Under the pieces are notes generated by a model. It saw only the letters and a list, made by a program, of their open reading frames with translations. It was not told the DNA's origin and did no database searches. A stretch of DNA of 64,000 bases from RHLJ01 sp965247355 (GTDB lineage: Bacteria > Bacteroidota > Rhodothermia > Balneolales > Balneolaceae), in the NCBI GenBank assembly GCA_965247355.1, contig OZ252011.1, positions 2,480,001-2,544,000 on the forward strand, in the 5' to 3' direction. This document shows, in pieces, positions 26,870 through 35,715 of the stretch. A program made the position numbers and the translations under genes. The number at the start of each line of letters is the position of its first letter. Positions within the stretch are counted from its first letter, which is position 1.

Positions 26870-28411
26870 TTAGCCGAGCCACCCTTCTCTGTCCAGGCTT
26901 CGGTATTGTATTGCTTCAGCAATGTGTTGGGATTGAATATTTTCGGATGTATCCAGGTCGGCGATGGTTCTTCCTACTTTTAGGATACGATCATAGGCTC
27001 GGGCGGAAAGTCCTAATGAGGTAATTGCCTTCTTCAGGATTTCCGAACTTGTTTCATCCAACTCACAAACTTTCCGAACCTGTCGGGTATTCATTTGAGC
27101 ATTTGAATACACTCCCTTTAAACCAAGAAAACGCCTGGATTGAATAGCTCTTGCTTCAATCACTCGTTCTCTTATTTCTTTTGAAGATTCGCCTTTTGCT
27201 TTTCCTGAGAGCTCATCATAGCTGACTTTGTTTACTTCGATGTGCAAATCAATCCGATCTAACAGAGGACCACTGATCTTACTTAGATAACGCTGCATTT
27301 GGAGCGAAGATGTTCCATTCATTTCCTGTGGATTGTACCAATCACCGGATGGGGAAGGATTCATGGAAGCCACCAACATCACTCTGCTTGGATAAGTTAC
27401 GCTCATCCTCGCTCTTGAGATTGAAACAAATCCATCTTCCAACGGCTGACGCATAACTTCCAACGCACTCCGCTTGAATTCAGGAAGTTCATCCAGAAAT
27501 AACACTCCATTATGCGCCATCGAGATTTCGCCGGGCATTGGGATTCCACCTCCACCAACCAGTGCTACGTCTGAAACTGTGTGATGCGGAGCTCGAAACG
27601 GACGTGAAGTGATAAGTGCCTTCCCTGATTTCATCAAACCTGATACAGAATGAACTTTAGTGGTCTCCAGTGCCTCATTTAATGAAAGTGGAGGAAGAAT
27701 AGTTGGAATTCTTCGTGCCATCATCGTTTTTCCGGAACCAGGAGGGCCTACCATAACCACATTATGACCTCCGGCAGCAGCTATTTCGAGTGCACGTTTT
27801 ACATTTTCCTGTCCCCGAACATCACTGAAATCTAACAAATCGGCTTGCCCATTTTGATTAAACACATTCGCAACATCGATATTAAATGGATTCATACTAC
27901 CGCGATTCTCCAGCCAGTCTTTGACTTGATTCAAATGCTCGAAAGGAAATATTTCGATTCCTTCAACAACCGCTGCTTCAGCACCATTTTCTTTGGGAAC
28001 GATTAAATATTTAAAACCTCGTTTTTTCGCTTCTACCGCTACGGGCAGCACTCCTTTAATTGGGCGGATTTTTCCATCCAAAGCTAACTCACCCAGCATC
28101 ACGGTTTCTTCCAGCTTTTCGGTATGAATTTGACCTGACATGCGAAGTAGTCCTACTGCGATTGGTAAATCGAAAGCATTTCCTTCTTTTGGAAGATCTG
28201 CCGGGGCAAGATTAACCGTGATGCGTCCTAGAGGATAGTAAGAACCGGTATTTCGAATAGCTGCTTCTACTCTGTCTCTGGACTCTGAAACTGCCCGATC
28301 TGGTAAACCTACCAGAAAGAATTTTACCATTCCATTGGTATGATGGGTTTCTACATCGATGATTTTTGCATCAACACCTACCGTTGATGCACAATAAACT
28401 CTGGCTAACAT
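26870..28411 (-). CDS. YifB/ComM-family Mg-chelatase-like AAA+ ATPase
   Basis: 514 residues from the ATG at 28411, which has GGAG five bases upstream; an ATG at 28495 would add 28 basic residues lacking family resemblance. The N-terminal Lon-protease-like domain (VEAAIRNTGSYYPLGRITVNLAPADLPKEG is typical) is followed by the AAA+ core with Walker A GPPGSGKTMMARR, Walker B VLFLDELPEF, and a C-terminal HhH-like SARAYDRILKVGRTIADL segment. ComM homologues are hexameric helicases that promote branch migration during natural transformation; that role is established in Vibrio and Haemophilus and inferred here. Confidence 0.92.
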   Translation of the reverse strand: MLARVYCASTVGVDAKIIDVETHHTNGMVKFFLVGLPDRAVSESRDRVEAAIRNTGSYYPLGRITVNLAPADLPKEGNAFDLPIAVGLLRMSGQIHTEKLEETVMLGELALDGKIRPIKGVLPVAVEAKKRGFKYLIVPKENGAEAAVVEGIEIFPFEHLNQVKDWLENRGSMNPFNIDVANVFNQNGQADLLDFSDVRGQENVKRALEIAAAGGHNVVMVGPPGSGKTMMARRIPTILPPLSLNEALETTKVHSVSGLMKSGKALITSRPFRAPHHTVSDVALVGGGGIPMPGEISMAHNGVLFLDELPEFKRSALEVMRQPLEDGFVSISRARMSVTYPSRVMLVASMNPSPSGDWYNPQEMNGTSSLQMQRYLSKISGPLLDRIDLHIEVNKVSYDELSGKAKGESSKEIRERVIEARAIQSRRFLGLKGVYSNAQMNTRQVRKVCELDETSSEILKKAITSLGLSARAYDRILKVGRTIADLDTSENIQSQHIAEAIQYRSLDREGWLG

Positions 28412-28500
28412 TGGAACTCCGAATCTTTTTATTTTGCTTTGCGTAGTTAGACCCCGCTGGAGGAAACTCCTTACAAAAAATTTCATAAATTGCACATATC

Positions 28501-28941
28501 ATGAATAAAGACGAGGCAAAATCAAAAGCGAAACGCATCTATGAAGAAGTTCAGGGTGGCGTAAATGAGGTAATCGCAAAGATCAGAGAATTTATAAAAG
28601 AAGGCAGTGCCCGAAGACTAATCATCAAGAACAAAGAGGGAGAAGTAGTTTTTCAAACGCAACTGGCATTTGGAGTCGGTGGCGCGGCATTGGTTGGAGC
28701 AATGGCACCCGTAATTTCTGCAATCGGCATGTTCGCCATGTTTATTAATGACTACCAAATTTTGGTAGAGAGAGAAGTTGATGAAGACAGCGATGAATAT
28801 TCCGTAGATGCTGAAGTCATCGAAATTACAGAAGATGAAGAAGAGGAAGCTTCAAAAGAAACTAAAGACGAAGCTGAATCAGAGGAAAACGAGACCGACG
28901 AAAAAGAAGAGAAAACTGTTGGTAAGAAGAAAAAGAAATAA
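28501..28941 (+). CDS. DUF4342-like protein with acidic tail
   Basis: A 146-residue protein. Residues 1-90 resemble DUF4342: an amphipathic helical start (KAKRIYEEVQGGVNEVIAKI), a basic strand (RRLIIKNKEGE) and a hydrophobic, glycine-rich segment (GVGGAALVGAMAPVISAIG), followed by a short strand ending LVERE. Residues 95-146 are almost entirely acidic, ending in a lysine run (KKKKK). Function unknown; membrane association is possible from the hydrophobic segment. It is divergent from yifB and convergent with trxB across a shared hairpin. Confidence 0.8.
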   Translation: MNKDEAKSKAKRIYEEVQGGVNEVIAKIREFIKEGSARRLIIKNKEGEVVFQTQLAFGVGGAALVGAMAPVISAIGMFAMFINDYQILVEREVDEDSDEYSVDAEVIEITEDEEEEASKETKDEAESEENETDEKEEKTVGKKKKK

Positions 28942-28958
28942 TTTTGAAAGATGATTAA

Positions 28959-28986
28959 GAGATAGGTGATTTTCTCACCTTATCTC
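28959..28986. terminator. Hairpin between convergent DUF4342 gene and trxB
   Basis: GAGATAGGTGA pairs with TCACCTTATCTC around a short loop, with one bulged base. AT-rich sequence on both sides (ending TTTAATTTAATT on the plus strand) fits a bidirectional terminator. Confidence 0.75.
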
Positions 28987-29002
28987 CTATCATTTAATTT
29001 AA

Positions 29003-29980
29003 TTATTTCCAGTGCTCTTCTGCTATTGCTTCAGGGCTTAGTTCATTACTTAAATAGTGCTCGGCATCTAAAGCAGCTTTACATCCAGTCCCAGCCGCGG
29101 TAACTGCCTGTCGATAGAAAGAATCCATCGCATCTCCACATGCAAAAATGCCGGGAAGATCTGTTTTAGTAGATTGCCCTTTCGTTTGGATGTAGCCTAC
29201 ATCATCCATGGTAAGAACACCTTTGAACAAATCGGTATTAGGCTTGTGACCAATTGCAACAAATACGCCGGTTACATCTTCCAATGTTGTTGATTCGCCA
29301 GTTTTCCTGTTCTTGATTTTTACACCTTCTACTACCTGCTCACCAAGTACTTCTTCTACTTCACTATCCCACATGAATTCGATTTTCTCGTTTTCGAAGG
29401 CACGTGTTTGCATAGCTTTTGAAGCTCGTAATTCATCACGGCGGTGAACCACTGTTACTTTGCTGGCAAACTTAGTTAAGAAAGTAGCTTCTTCCATTGC
29501 GGTGTCACCACCACCAACAATAATTACATGCTGGTTTCTGAAGAAAGCACCATCACAGGTTGCACATGCAGAAACTCCTTTACCACGAAGTCGGGTTTCA
29601 CTTTCCAAACCAAGCCACATTGCCGAAGCACCGGTAGAAATAATAATAGTGTGGGCTTTGATCTCTGTTTTTTCATCTACGGTAAGTTTATAAGGGCGCT
29701 CTTCAAAATCGATATCGGTTACGTAACCGTATCTGGCATCTGCACCGAATTTTGTTGCTTGCTCACGGAAGTCCTGCATCATCTGTGGTCCCATTACTCC
29801 ATTTGGGTAACCAGGAAAATTTTCCACATCAGTAGTAGTCATTAGCTGACCTCCCGGCTCCGGACCTTCAAAAACAATTGGGTTTAAATCGGCACGTGCT
29901 GCATAAAGTGCAGCGGTTAATCCTGCTGGTCCGCTCCCAATAATTACCACTTTAAATGTTTTACCTGCGATATCTTCCAT
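29003..29980 (-). CDS. trxB: Thioredoxin-disulfide reductase
   Basis: A 325-residue FAD/NADPH enzyme that reduces thioredoxin. The FAD site GSGPAGLTAALYA lies at the N-terminus, the redox pair is CATC (C139, C142), the NADPH site is GGGDTAMEEA followed by HRRDELRAS, and the closing FAD motif is GIFACGDAMD. Length and order match low-molecular-weight bacterial TrxB. It stands alone, with a hairpin at its 3' end. Confidence 0.95.
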   Translation of the reverse strand: MEDIAGKTFKVVIIGSGPAGLTAALYAARADLNPIVFEGPEPGGQLMTTTDVENFPGYPNGVMGPQMMQDFREQATKFGADARYGYVTDIDFEERPYKLTVDEKTEIKAHTIIISTGASAMWLGLESETRLRGKGVSACATCDGAFFRNQHVIIVGGGDTAMEEATFLTKFASKVTVVHRRDELRASKAMQTRAFENEKIEFMWDSEVEEVLGEQVVEGVKIKNRKTGESTTLEDVTGVFVAIGHKPNTDLFKGVLTMDDVGYIQTKGQSTKTDLPGIFACGDAMDSFYRQAVTAAGTGCKAALDAEHYLSNELSPEAIAEEHWK

Positions 29981-30067
29981 AATAATAGCTTTTAATTTTT
30001 TAGACAGGCAATGATAAGAAAAACCATTATCAATTTGGGTTGAATATCTCTATCACTGCAATAGCTT

Positions 30068-31195
30068 TTAGAAGATCTTTAATGCAGGTACTACTGTAAC
30101 GGAACATTGATTGTTGATATATCCAGGATCAATATCAGTAGGGAAAAAAGTTAAGATGTCCAGCATATCATCAATGTATAGTAGACCTTCTTCTTCCCTA
30201 AAATCGATTAGAAGTTCTATTTCTTCAAAAGGCTCAATATTTTCCCTTATGGTGAGAGTTCCATCACCTCTTAAAACGATTTTTAATTGTTGGATATCAA
30301 AGCATACATCATCAGGTGCATTGATTGGATCGCCAATCCGAAAATAGAATGTGAGATATTCGGAATCGATCGTTAAAAAAAATTCAGTATCGACCTCTTC
30401 CAAACCTGCATTATATTGCCAGATCGTTTCTTCAAGAAATTCAAAATCAAAGGTACATATTGGATTGAAAGTTGAGAAGTCAGCATCACTCTCCGCATAC
30501 AGTTCTATAACAACTTGTCCATCTTCTGTACGTTCAATTTCGAGTCCATCATTAGTTCTGGTTAATATTACTTCCTGAGTTCCTGTTGTTGATGCCGGAT
30601 CATTATCTGTGATAGTGAATACATTCCCGTTAATCTCGAGTACTTCAAGCGCAGAAAGGAAAAAGCAGTTTTCTTGCTGAACTTCATCATAAACTTTAAT
30701 AGAGTCTTCCTGAACAGAAAGAAATACTGTATTACCATCTTCAATCTCTAGTTCCCAATTCCCAAATACATCGCCTGGATCAACACAAACCGGAGCTAAC
30801 GAATTAATATCCACTTCACTTGGAAAATATCTATCTAACTCGCTTTGTGTTTCTTCCAAATCCCTTACATGAATTCGTTCTCCATTTTTTGAAATTGCGA
30901 GAACCCTGTTTTCCTCTAACCCTTCCTGATCAAGGATATAGAATCCGGTTCCATCTATCCGAACTACCTCATAGGCATCAACGGTAATACAATTCTCCCG
31001 GGCGTCGTAGTAGTAAAAAATTACTTCTGTATCCGAAATTAAAAGATAGGTATTACTTCCCGGTGTTTGATAAAGCTCCCAAAATCCCTGGACTCCTCCT
31101 GCCTCATCGTTGTCTAAATCAAGATCTTCACAAGAAAGCGAAACTAGAAGAATGCATCCAAACAGGAATATACTATACTTAAGGAATGACTTCAT
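30068..31195 (-). CDS. Lipoprotein with three lipocalin-like modules
   Basis: A 375-residue lipoprotein (lipobox LVSLSCED near residue 22). Three beta-rich modules of about 100-115 residues follow: each begins with a glycine/aromatic start such as GFWELYQTPG, GNWELEIEDG or TIWQYNAG, continues with a strand like TYLLISDTEV, has an inner cysteine (REN-C, QEN-C, DDV-C) and ends with a Pro-x-Cys or similar (LAPVC, NPICT, NQCS). The paired cysteines probably form one disulfide per module. Function unknown; ligand binding or a surface stalk are both possible. Same strand and layout as the six-module neighbour. Confidence 0.75.
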   Translation of the reverse strand: MKSFLKYSIFLFGCILLVSLSCEDLDLDNDEAGGVQGFWELYQTPGSNTYLLISDTEVIFYYYDARENCITVDAYEVVRIDGTGFYILDQEGLEENRVLAISKNGERIHVRDLEETQSELDRYFPSEVDINSLAPVCVDPGDVFGNWELEIEDGNTVFLSVQEDSIKVYDEVQQENCFFLSALEVLEINGNVFTITDNDPASTTGTQEVILTRTNDGLEIERTEDGQVVIELYAESDADFSTFNPICTFDFEFLEETIWQYNAGLEEVDTEFFLTIDSEYLTFYFRIGDPINAPDDVCFDIQQLKIVLRGDGTLTIRENIEPFEEIELLIDFREEEGLLYIDDMLDILTFFPTDIDPGYINNQCSVTVVPALKIF

Positions 31196-31265
31196 AAGAT
31201 TACCCCCTAACTGACTATTTAAATAGAATTATACATTATAGATGGGAAAAAAGCTCTTATTAGTT

Positions 31266-33404
31266 TTAACCGACACTACAGATTGGAGAGAAGGAAGCAA
31301 AATCTTCTTTACTAGGTTTAAAAACTTCGACAACTATTTCATCATCAATAGTTAATTCAATCTCTATGTTGTTACCTTTTTTTGTAATTGTGAAGGTTCG
31401 GATGCCAGAATCAGGCTGTTGAACGGAAAATTGATTTCCTTCTATTTCAATGATGACCAAATCTAATCTGGAATAACAACTGAGCATATCTTCATACTCA
31501 TAGTAAGTAATAACCTGATCAGTAATTGTTACATATACTTTCGGTGCGTTTCCTTTCTGGGTCTCCCAGTTTCCCAACACTTCAATTTCCTCAACCGGTT
31601 CTTCAGGTTCCTCAGGAAGATCATTACAATTGGGAATTAAGCTGGACAAGTCTTGATTTGAGGGCTTGAATTTAATGGCAGTGGTTTCTGAATCGATAGT
31701 TCGGGTGAGCTCAATATTGTTGCCCTGAGTTGTAATTTGAAACTCAATCTCACCTCCAAATTCATCCCGTAGTAAAACTGACTCTGTAGTTAGATTAATA
31801 ACTGCCCACTCCTGAGTTACATAGCAGCCTTCAGATTCCAACACGCTTATAAATCCTGTTTCCGAAATCGAGATATATTCCTTTGTCACATTACCTTGAA
31901 GTGTCTCCCATTCACCCAAATATTCAATTACTTCTTCTTCAGGTTCTTCAATAACTTCATCGCTACATTCGGGTGTGAGTGCTTCCAGACTTTCTCTGGT
32001 AGGCTTATACTTAATGATCCAAACTTTAGTACCATCACTAAATGTCAGGTCTATATTATTTCCTTTCTTCATAGCCTGAACCTGAATCTCAACATCATCT
32101 TTCTTTAGCTTAAATGAATTCCCATCAACACTTTCTATGATAAATTCCTTTGTCAGATAACATGCGTTATCCTCTGAATGTATGATACTTATAAACAGAC
32201 TATCTGAAATGGAGATATACTCTTTATCGATATTACCTTGTACAGTTTCCCAATCTCCCAGAAATTCTTCTAAATTAGGTTCAGGCTTTTCTTCCGTTTC
32301 TTCTTCGCATAAAACAAGATCGGAACTGTTTGTACCAGATGGCTTATATCGTTCTTTCCATTCGTCTTCACCGGAGTTAAATGTAAGTTCTACATTATTT
32401 CCGGTTTTCTTACCGGTTACTCTGATGATGCTGTTTCCATCATTTATTGTAAAAGAAGCCTCCTCTATTTCATTAACCGTAAATTTCTTAGTTATGTAGC
32501 AATCTGATTCAGCTTGCTGTTCAATACGAATTAACTCAACTTTATTTAAACTCAGGTATACTTTTCCGGTATTCCCCTGAAGTGTTTCCCACGACCCTAC
32601 AAACTCATCAAACTCATTCTCTTCAATAATCTCAGAATTCTCACATTCAGGCTCAAAGGAATCAAAATCTTCTTCACTTAACCGATATCTGACCGATTCA
32701 CTATTACTGCTTCCATCTTCATAGATTTCAATTTCATTTTCTTTTTTAGAAATTATGAACTGGAATGATTCACTGTTAATTGAATCGACTGATACCGTAA
32801 ACAGGCTATCCTGAATACTTAAAACCTGGAAAGTTTCTTTATAAAAACAGGCCGATATATCCTCCGGATTTATAAATTGAATAACAGAGTCTGTAATTGA
32901 TACATATTCTTTGGCTTGATTTCCCTGAAAAGTCTCCCAATTCCCAAATAACTCCTTTGGATTATTATCGTCACCTGAATTTCCTGAACAAACTCCTTTT
33001 AAAAAATCTGCAGATATTTCACTTCTCGTGTACCGCTCAATTTTTTCTGGTGGATCATTGATATTGCGGACATCGATTCGTTCTTCATTTCTTGAAATAG
33101 CTAATACCAGTTCCTCTCCCGTCTCAGACTCTTCCAGAAAAAAAAAGCCCCCATTTTCGATCTTGCGTACTATAAAGCTGGTTTCGGATTTACAGTTTTG
33201 AGCTTGATTAGAGATATAAAAATTAAGACTGTCTTCAGTTATTGATAGGTAGGTTTCAGTAGTTGTATTTGACTGGAGTTCCCAGTTTCCGATTATACCA
33301 TCATCACTAAGACCGGTAACATCTACCACCTCACAAGAAATCCCAAAAACAAAGTATAGAAGAACCCCAATTATCAGTATTGGTATGCGACTAATGAACT
33401 TCAT
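31266..33404 (-). CDS. Lipoprotein with six tandem lipocalin-like modules
   Basis: A 712-residue lipoprotein (lipobox FGISCEV, C24). Six modules of about 110-115 residues begin GNWELQSNTT, GNWETFQGNQ, GSWETLQGNT, GDWETVQGNI, GEWETLQGNV and GNWETQKGNA; each is followed by a strand like KEYISISDS, an inner cysteine (NC, AC, DC, AC, GC, SC), and a closing (R/K)Y(K/R)(P/L)S...C segment such as KPTRESLEALTPEC. The last module ends at the C-terminus. Acidic linkers (EEPEEE-type) join modules. This is a clear internal-duplication protein that I do not recognise as a named family. It belongs with the three-module lipoprotein downstream and the broken one-module gene upstream. Confidence 0.8.
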   Translation of the reverse strand: MKFISRIPILIIGVLLYFVFGISCEVVDVTGLSDDGIIGNWELQSNTTTETYLSITEDSLNFYISNQAQNCKSETSFIVRKIENGGFFFLEESETGEELVLAISRNEERIDVRNINDPPEKIERYTRSEISADFLKGVCSGNSGDDNNPKELFGNWETFQGNQAKEYVSITDSVIQFINPEDISACFYKETFQVLSIQDSLFTVSVDSINSESFQFIISKKENEIEIYEDGSSNSESVRYRLSEEDFDSFEPECENSEIIEENEFDEFVGSWETLQGNTGKVYLSLNKVELIRIEQQAESDCYITKKFTVNEIEEASFTINDGNSIIRVTGKKTGNNVELTFNSGEDEWKERYKPSGTNSSDLVLCEEETEEKPEPNLEEFLGDWETVQGNIDKEYISISDSLFISIIHSEDNACYLTKEFIIESVDGNSFKLKKDDVEIQVQAMKKGNNIDLTFSDGTKVWIIKYKPTRESLEALTPECSDEVIEEPEEEVIEYLGEWETLQGNVTKEYISISETGFISVLESEGCYVTQEWAVINLTTESVLLRDEFGGEIEFQITTQGNNIELTRTIDSETTAIKFKPSNQDLSSLIPNCNDLPEEPEEPVEEIEVLGNWETQKGNAPKVYVTITDQVITYYEYEDMLSCYSRLDLVIIEIEGNQFSVQQPDSGIRTFTITKKGNNIEIELTIDDEIVVEVFKPSKEDFASFSPICSVG

Positions 33405-33514
33405 AAAAACCCAGCAACCTTAATTTTTTCTAATATTAAATATAACTTATAATTTTAGAAATGCGCAAACTGTTAAAAAAATGGGTTTAGTCTGTAATAC
33501 ACAGAGTAATAATT

Positions 33515-33997
33515 TTATTCCGCCCCTGGAATTTCATTGAAGTCAAGATCACATTTTGGTTCAAAATCATTTAGTGTAGAATCTATTTTTTTAATTGTAA
33601 TCGTCCCGGAATTTAATGCATCCATAATAAGTGTATTCCCAGTTTCATCTACACTAATTTCGATGATATATTCAATGAAATCGCCATTTACATCTTTCCA
33701 TTCTACAGTGTAAAGGTCGGATTAAATTCGCTCAATCTCATATAGAGGTCAAAGAAATAACAATTCCCTATTTCCGGGTCAAAGCCTGATTTATTCCATG
33801 TGTAGGTCTTAGTCTCATCAAAGTAATAACCACTTTCGTACTCAGTACCTTCAAGACTTTCATATACCCACATAGATTGAAACGATTCCGGAAAAGTAGT
33901 TCCGGTTTCCAACTCGTTACCAGTTTCTTTACATCCACCTATCAACAATAGCAAAACAAGCACTACTGACGCTATTTTTTATCTGACCTAAATTCAT
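33515..33997 (-). pseudogene. Frameshifted one-module lipoprotein gene
   Basis: Two single-base changes interrupt an otherwise coherent gene. From the ATG at 33997 the first frame reads MNLGQIK; removing one A from the six-A run (33975-33980) joins it to IASVVLVLLLLIGGCKETG, a textbook lipoprotein signal. Near 33718, adding one base (CCGAC to CCGGAC) joins SEFNPDLYTVEWKD to a downstream frame that continues to a stop at 33515, including TITIKKIDSTLNDFEPKCD, the same closing pattern as the neighbouring modules. So it is a decayed, or misread, single-module relative. Sequencing error is possible at the homopolymer. Confidence 0.6.
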
Positions 33998-34190
33998 AAC
34001 AAATAATTAATTAAACATTCACTAATAAGCTGAAAAGACATGACTTAACAAATTAGAAGTTCAATCCAGTTATGAAAATTTCAAAAATGCACAAATTCTT
34101 TACATTCCAAGCTTACACTCTATTCTGTAATTTGATAATTCAAATAAAAGACGGTGGGAAATTCAGACTATCATACCCTGATTTGCAGAA

Positions 34191-34227
34191 GCTTTTTTAG
34201 TGAATTCATATTATTCATTAAAAAAGC
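34191..34227. terminator. Hairpin upstream of the transhydrogenase operon
   Basis: GCTTTTTTAGTGAAT pairs with ATTCATTAAAAAAGC (14 of 15, one G-T) around a 7-base loop. It lies 70 bases before pntAA in the 299-bp gap after the frameshifted gene. It could terminate upstream transcription or shape the pntAA leader. No gene is visible in the rest of this gap. Confidence 0.5.
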
Positions 34228-34285
34228 GCTCCCACTTTTATTTGTCTAAAACTTCTATTTCATTAAGTTGAACCAAACTAAAGTT

Positions 34286-34290
34286 GGAGG
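34286..34290 (+). promoter_or_regulatory. Ribosome site that fixes the pntAA TTG start
   Basis: GGAGG lies six bases before TTG at 34297. The TTG begins MIIAVPKE, the normal N-terminus of the family, and no in-frame ATG lies nearby. Confidence 0.85.
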
Positions 34291-34296
34291 ATACCA

Positions 34297-35418
34297 TTGA
34301 TTATTGCTGTTCCTAAAGAAACAGCTGAACACGAACGGAGGGTTGCACTTACTCCCGACGTCGCTGCTCAGCTAATTAAAAAAGAACTGGAAGTTTGGAT
34401 TGAATCGGGGGCTGGCTTAGAGGCTAATTTTCTGGATTCTGCCTATACAGATGCAGGAGCTAAAATTATCTCCGATCGAGCAGAACTTTTCCAGAAAACG
34501 GATGTTCTTCTTGCGGTTCAAACACCACCACAAGAGGATTTAAAAAATCTAAAAAAGGATGCTGTGTTAATCTGCTTCCTTTGGGCGTTGCAACATGCTG
34601 ATCTTGTGGAGTCACTTAAAGCTTCAGGAATTTCGTCTATGGGGATGGATGCCGTACCACGTATTTCCCGGGCACAAAATATGGATGCTTTGTCTTCTAT
34701 GAGCTCTATCGCAGGGTATAAAGCATCACTCATAGCTGCCGATACTCTGGATAAATATTTTCCTATGATGATGACAGCGGCGGGTACCATCCCTCCTTCT
34801 AAGGCTTTGATCTTAGGTGCGGGTGTTGCCGGACTTCAGGCAATTGCAACCTGCCGAAAGTTAGGTGCAGTTGTTGAAGCTTATGATGTTCGCCCTGTTG
34901 TAAAAGAACAGGTTGAAAGCCTTGGAGCCAAATTTGTGGAAGTTCCTTTAGAAGATGAAGACACCGAGACCAAAGGTGGATACGCAAAAGAACTTTCTAA
35001 AGATAGTCAGGAACGTCAGAAACAGGTTATTGCTGAACATGTAAAAAAATCTGATATCGTAATTACCACGGCTTTAATTCCGGGAAGACCTGCACCTCTT
35101 CTCGTGACTAAGGAAATGGTTGCTGATATGAAGCCCGGTTCAGTTATTGTTGATTTGGCGGCAGAAAACGGGGGAAACTGCGAACTAACTGAAGCAGGAA
35201 AAACCGTAGTTAAGCATGATGTAAATATTGTTGGTCCGATTAATCTTCCAAGTAAGCTTTCGAACCATGCGAGCCTTCTATATGCTAAAAACATGCTAAA
35301 CTTGCTAAACCTCTTGATTAAAGAAGGGGAAGCTAATTTTGATTTCGAAGACGAAATTTTGCTTAATACAACGATTACTCATCAAGGGGAAATCATAAGT
35401 CCAATGCTTAAGAAATAA
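34297..35418 (+). CDS. pntAA: NAD(P) transhydrogenase subunit alpha 1, NAD-binding
   Basis: A 373-residue soluble subunit that binds NAD(H). The N-terminus has the alanine dehydrogenase/PNT signature (VPKETAEHERRVALTP), and the Rossmann loop is ALILGAGVAGLQAIATCRKLGAVVEAYDVR. A later VDLAAENGGNCELTE block is typical of the PNT family. It lacks the membrane helices of one-piece PntA, which are encoded by the next gene. The start codon is TTG with a strong GGAGG. The complete transporter couples the membrane proton gradient to making NADPH from NADH and NADP. Confidence 0.94.
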   Translation: MIIAVPKETAEHERRVALTPDVAAQLIKKELEVWIESGAGLEANFLDSAYTDAGAKIISDRAELFQKTDVLLAVQTPPQEDLKNLKKDAVLICFLWALQHADLVESLKASGISSMGMDAVPRISRAQNMDALSSMSSIAGYKASLIAADTLDKYFPMMMTAAGTIPPSKALILGAGVAGLQAIATCRKLGAVVEAYDVRPVVKEQVESLGAKFVEVPLEDEDTETKGGYAKELSKDSQERQKQVIAEHVKKSDIVITTALIPGRPAPLLVTKEMVADMKPGSVIVDLAAENGGNCELTEAGKTVVKHDVNIVGPINLPSKLSNHASLLYAKNMLNLLNLLIKEGEANFDFEDEILLNTTITHQGEIISPMLKK

Positions 35419-35424
35419 CTAACT

Positions 35425-35715
35425 ATGTCAGTCTTAATATTTTCGTTATTCATTTTTGTGCTCGCCTGTTTTATCGGGTTTGAGCTCATCTCAAAAGTTC
35501 CTCCCACACTCCACACTCCTTTGATGAGTGGAGCCAATGCTATATCTGGAATTACCATTGTAGGAGCTCTAATCGTTGCCGGTTCTTTAGGAGAAGAAAT
35601 GGGCAAATGGATTGGGTTTGCTGCCATTATTCTCGCAACCATTAACGTAGTTGGTGGCTTTATGGTTACCGATCGAATGCTCGAGATGTTCAAGAAAAAG
35701 GAGGATGACAAATGA
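35425..35715 (+). CDS. pntAB: NAD(P) transhydrogenase subunit alpha 2, membrane part
   Basis: A 96-residue membrane subunit with about three helices (residues 3-22, 35-55 and 62-85) and the family segment HTPLMSGANAISGITIVGAL. It corresponds to the C-terminal membrane part of one-piece PntA. It begins six bases after pntAA and overlaps pntB by 4 bases (ATGA). The split three-subunit form is common in many bacteria. Confidence 0.93.
   Translation: MSVLIFSLFIFVLACFIGFELISKVPPTLHTPLMSGANAISGITIVGALIVAGSLGEEMGKWIGFAAIILATINVVGGFMVTDRMLEMFKKKEDDK

Noticed and set aside
28412..28495. N-terminal extension of the YifB-family protein
   Set aside because: The family starts at MLARVYCAS, and the ATG at 28411 has a good ribosome site; the extra 28 residues are basic and unlike the family.
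34141..34296. Riboswitch before pntAA
   Set aside because: Only one AT-rich hairpin is clear; no conserved riboswitch core was recognisable.
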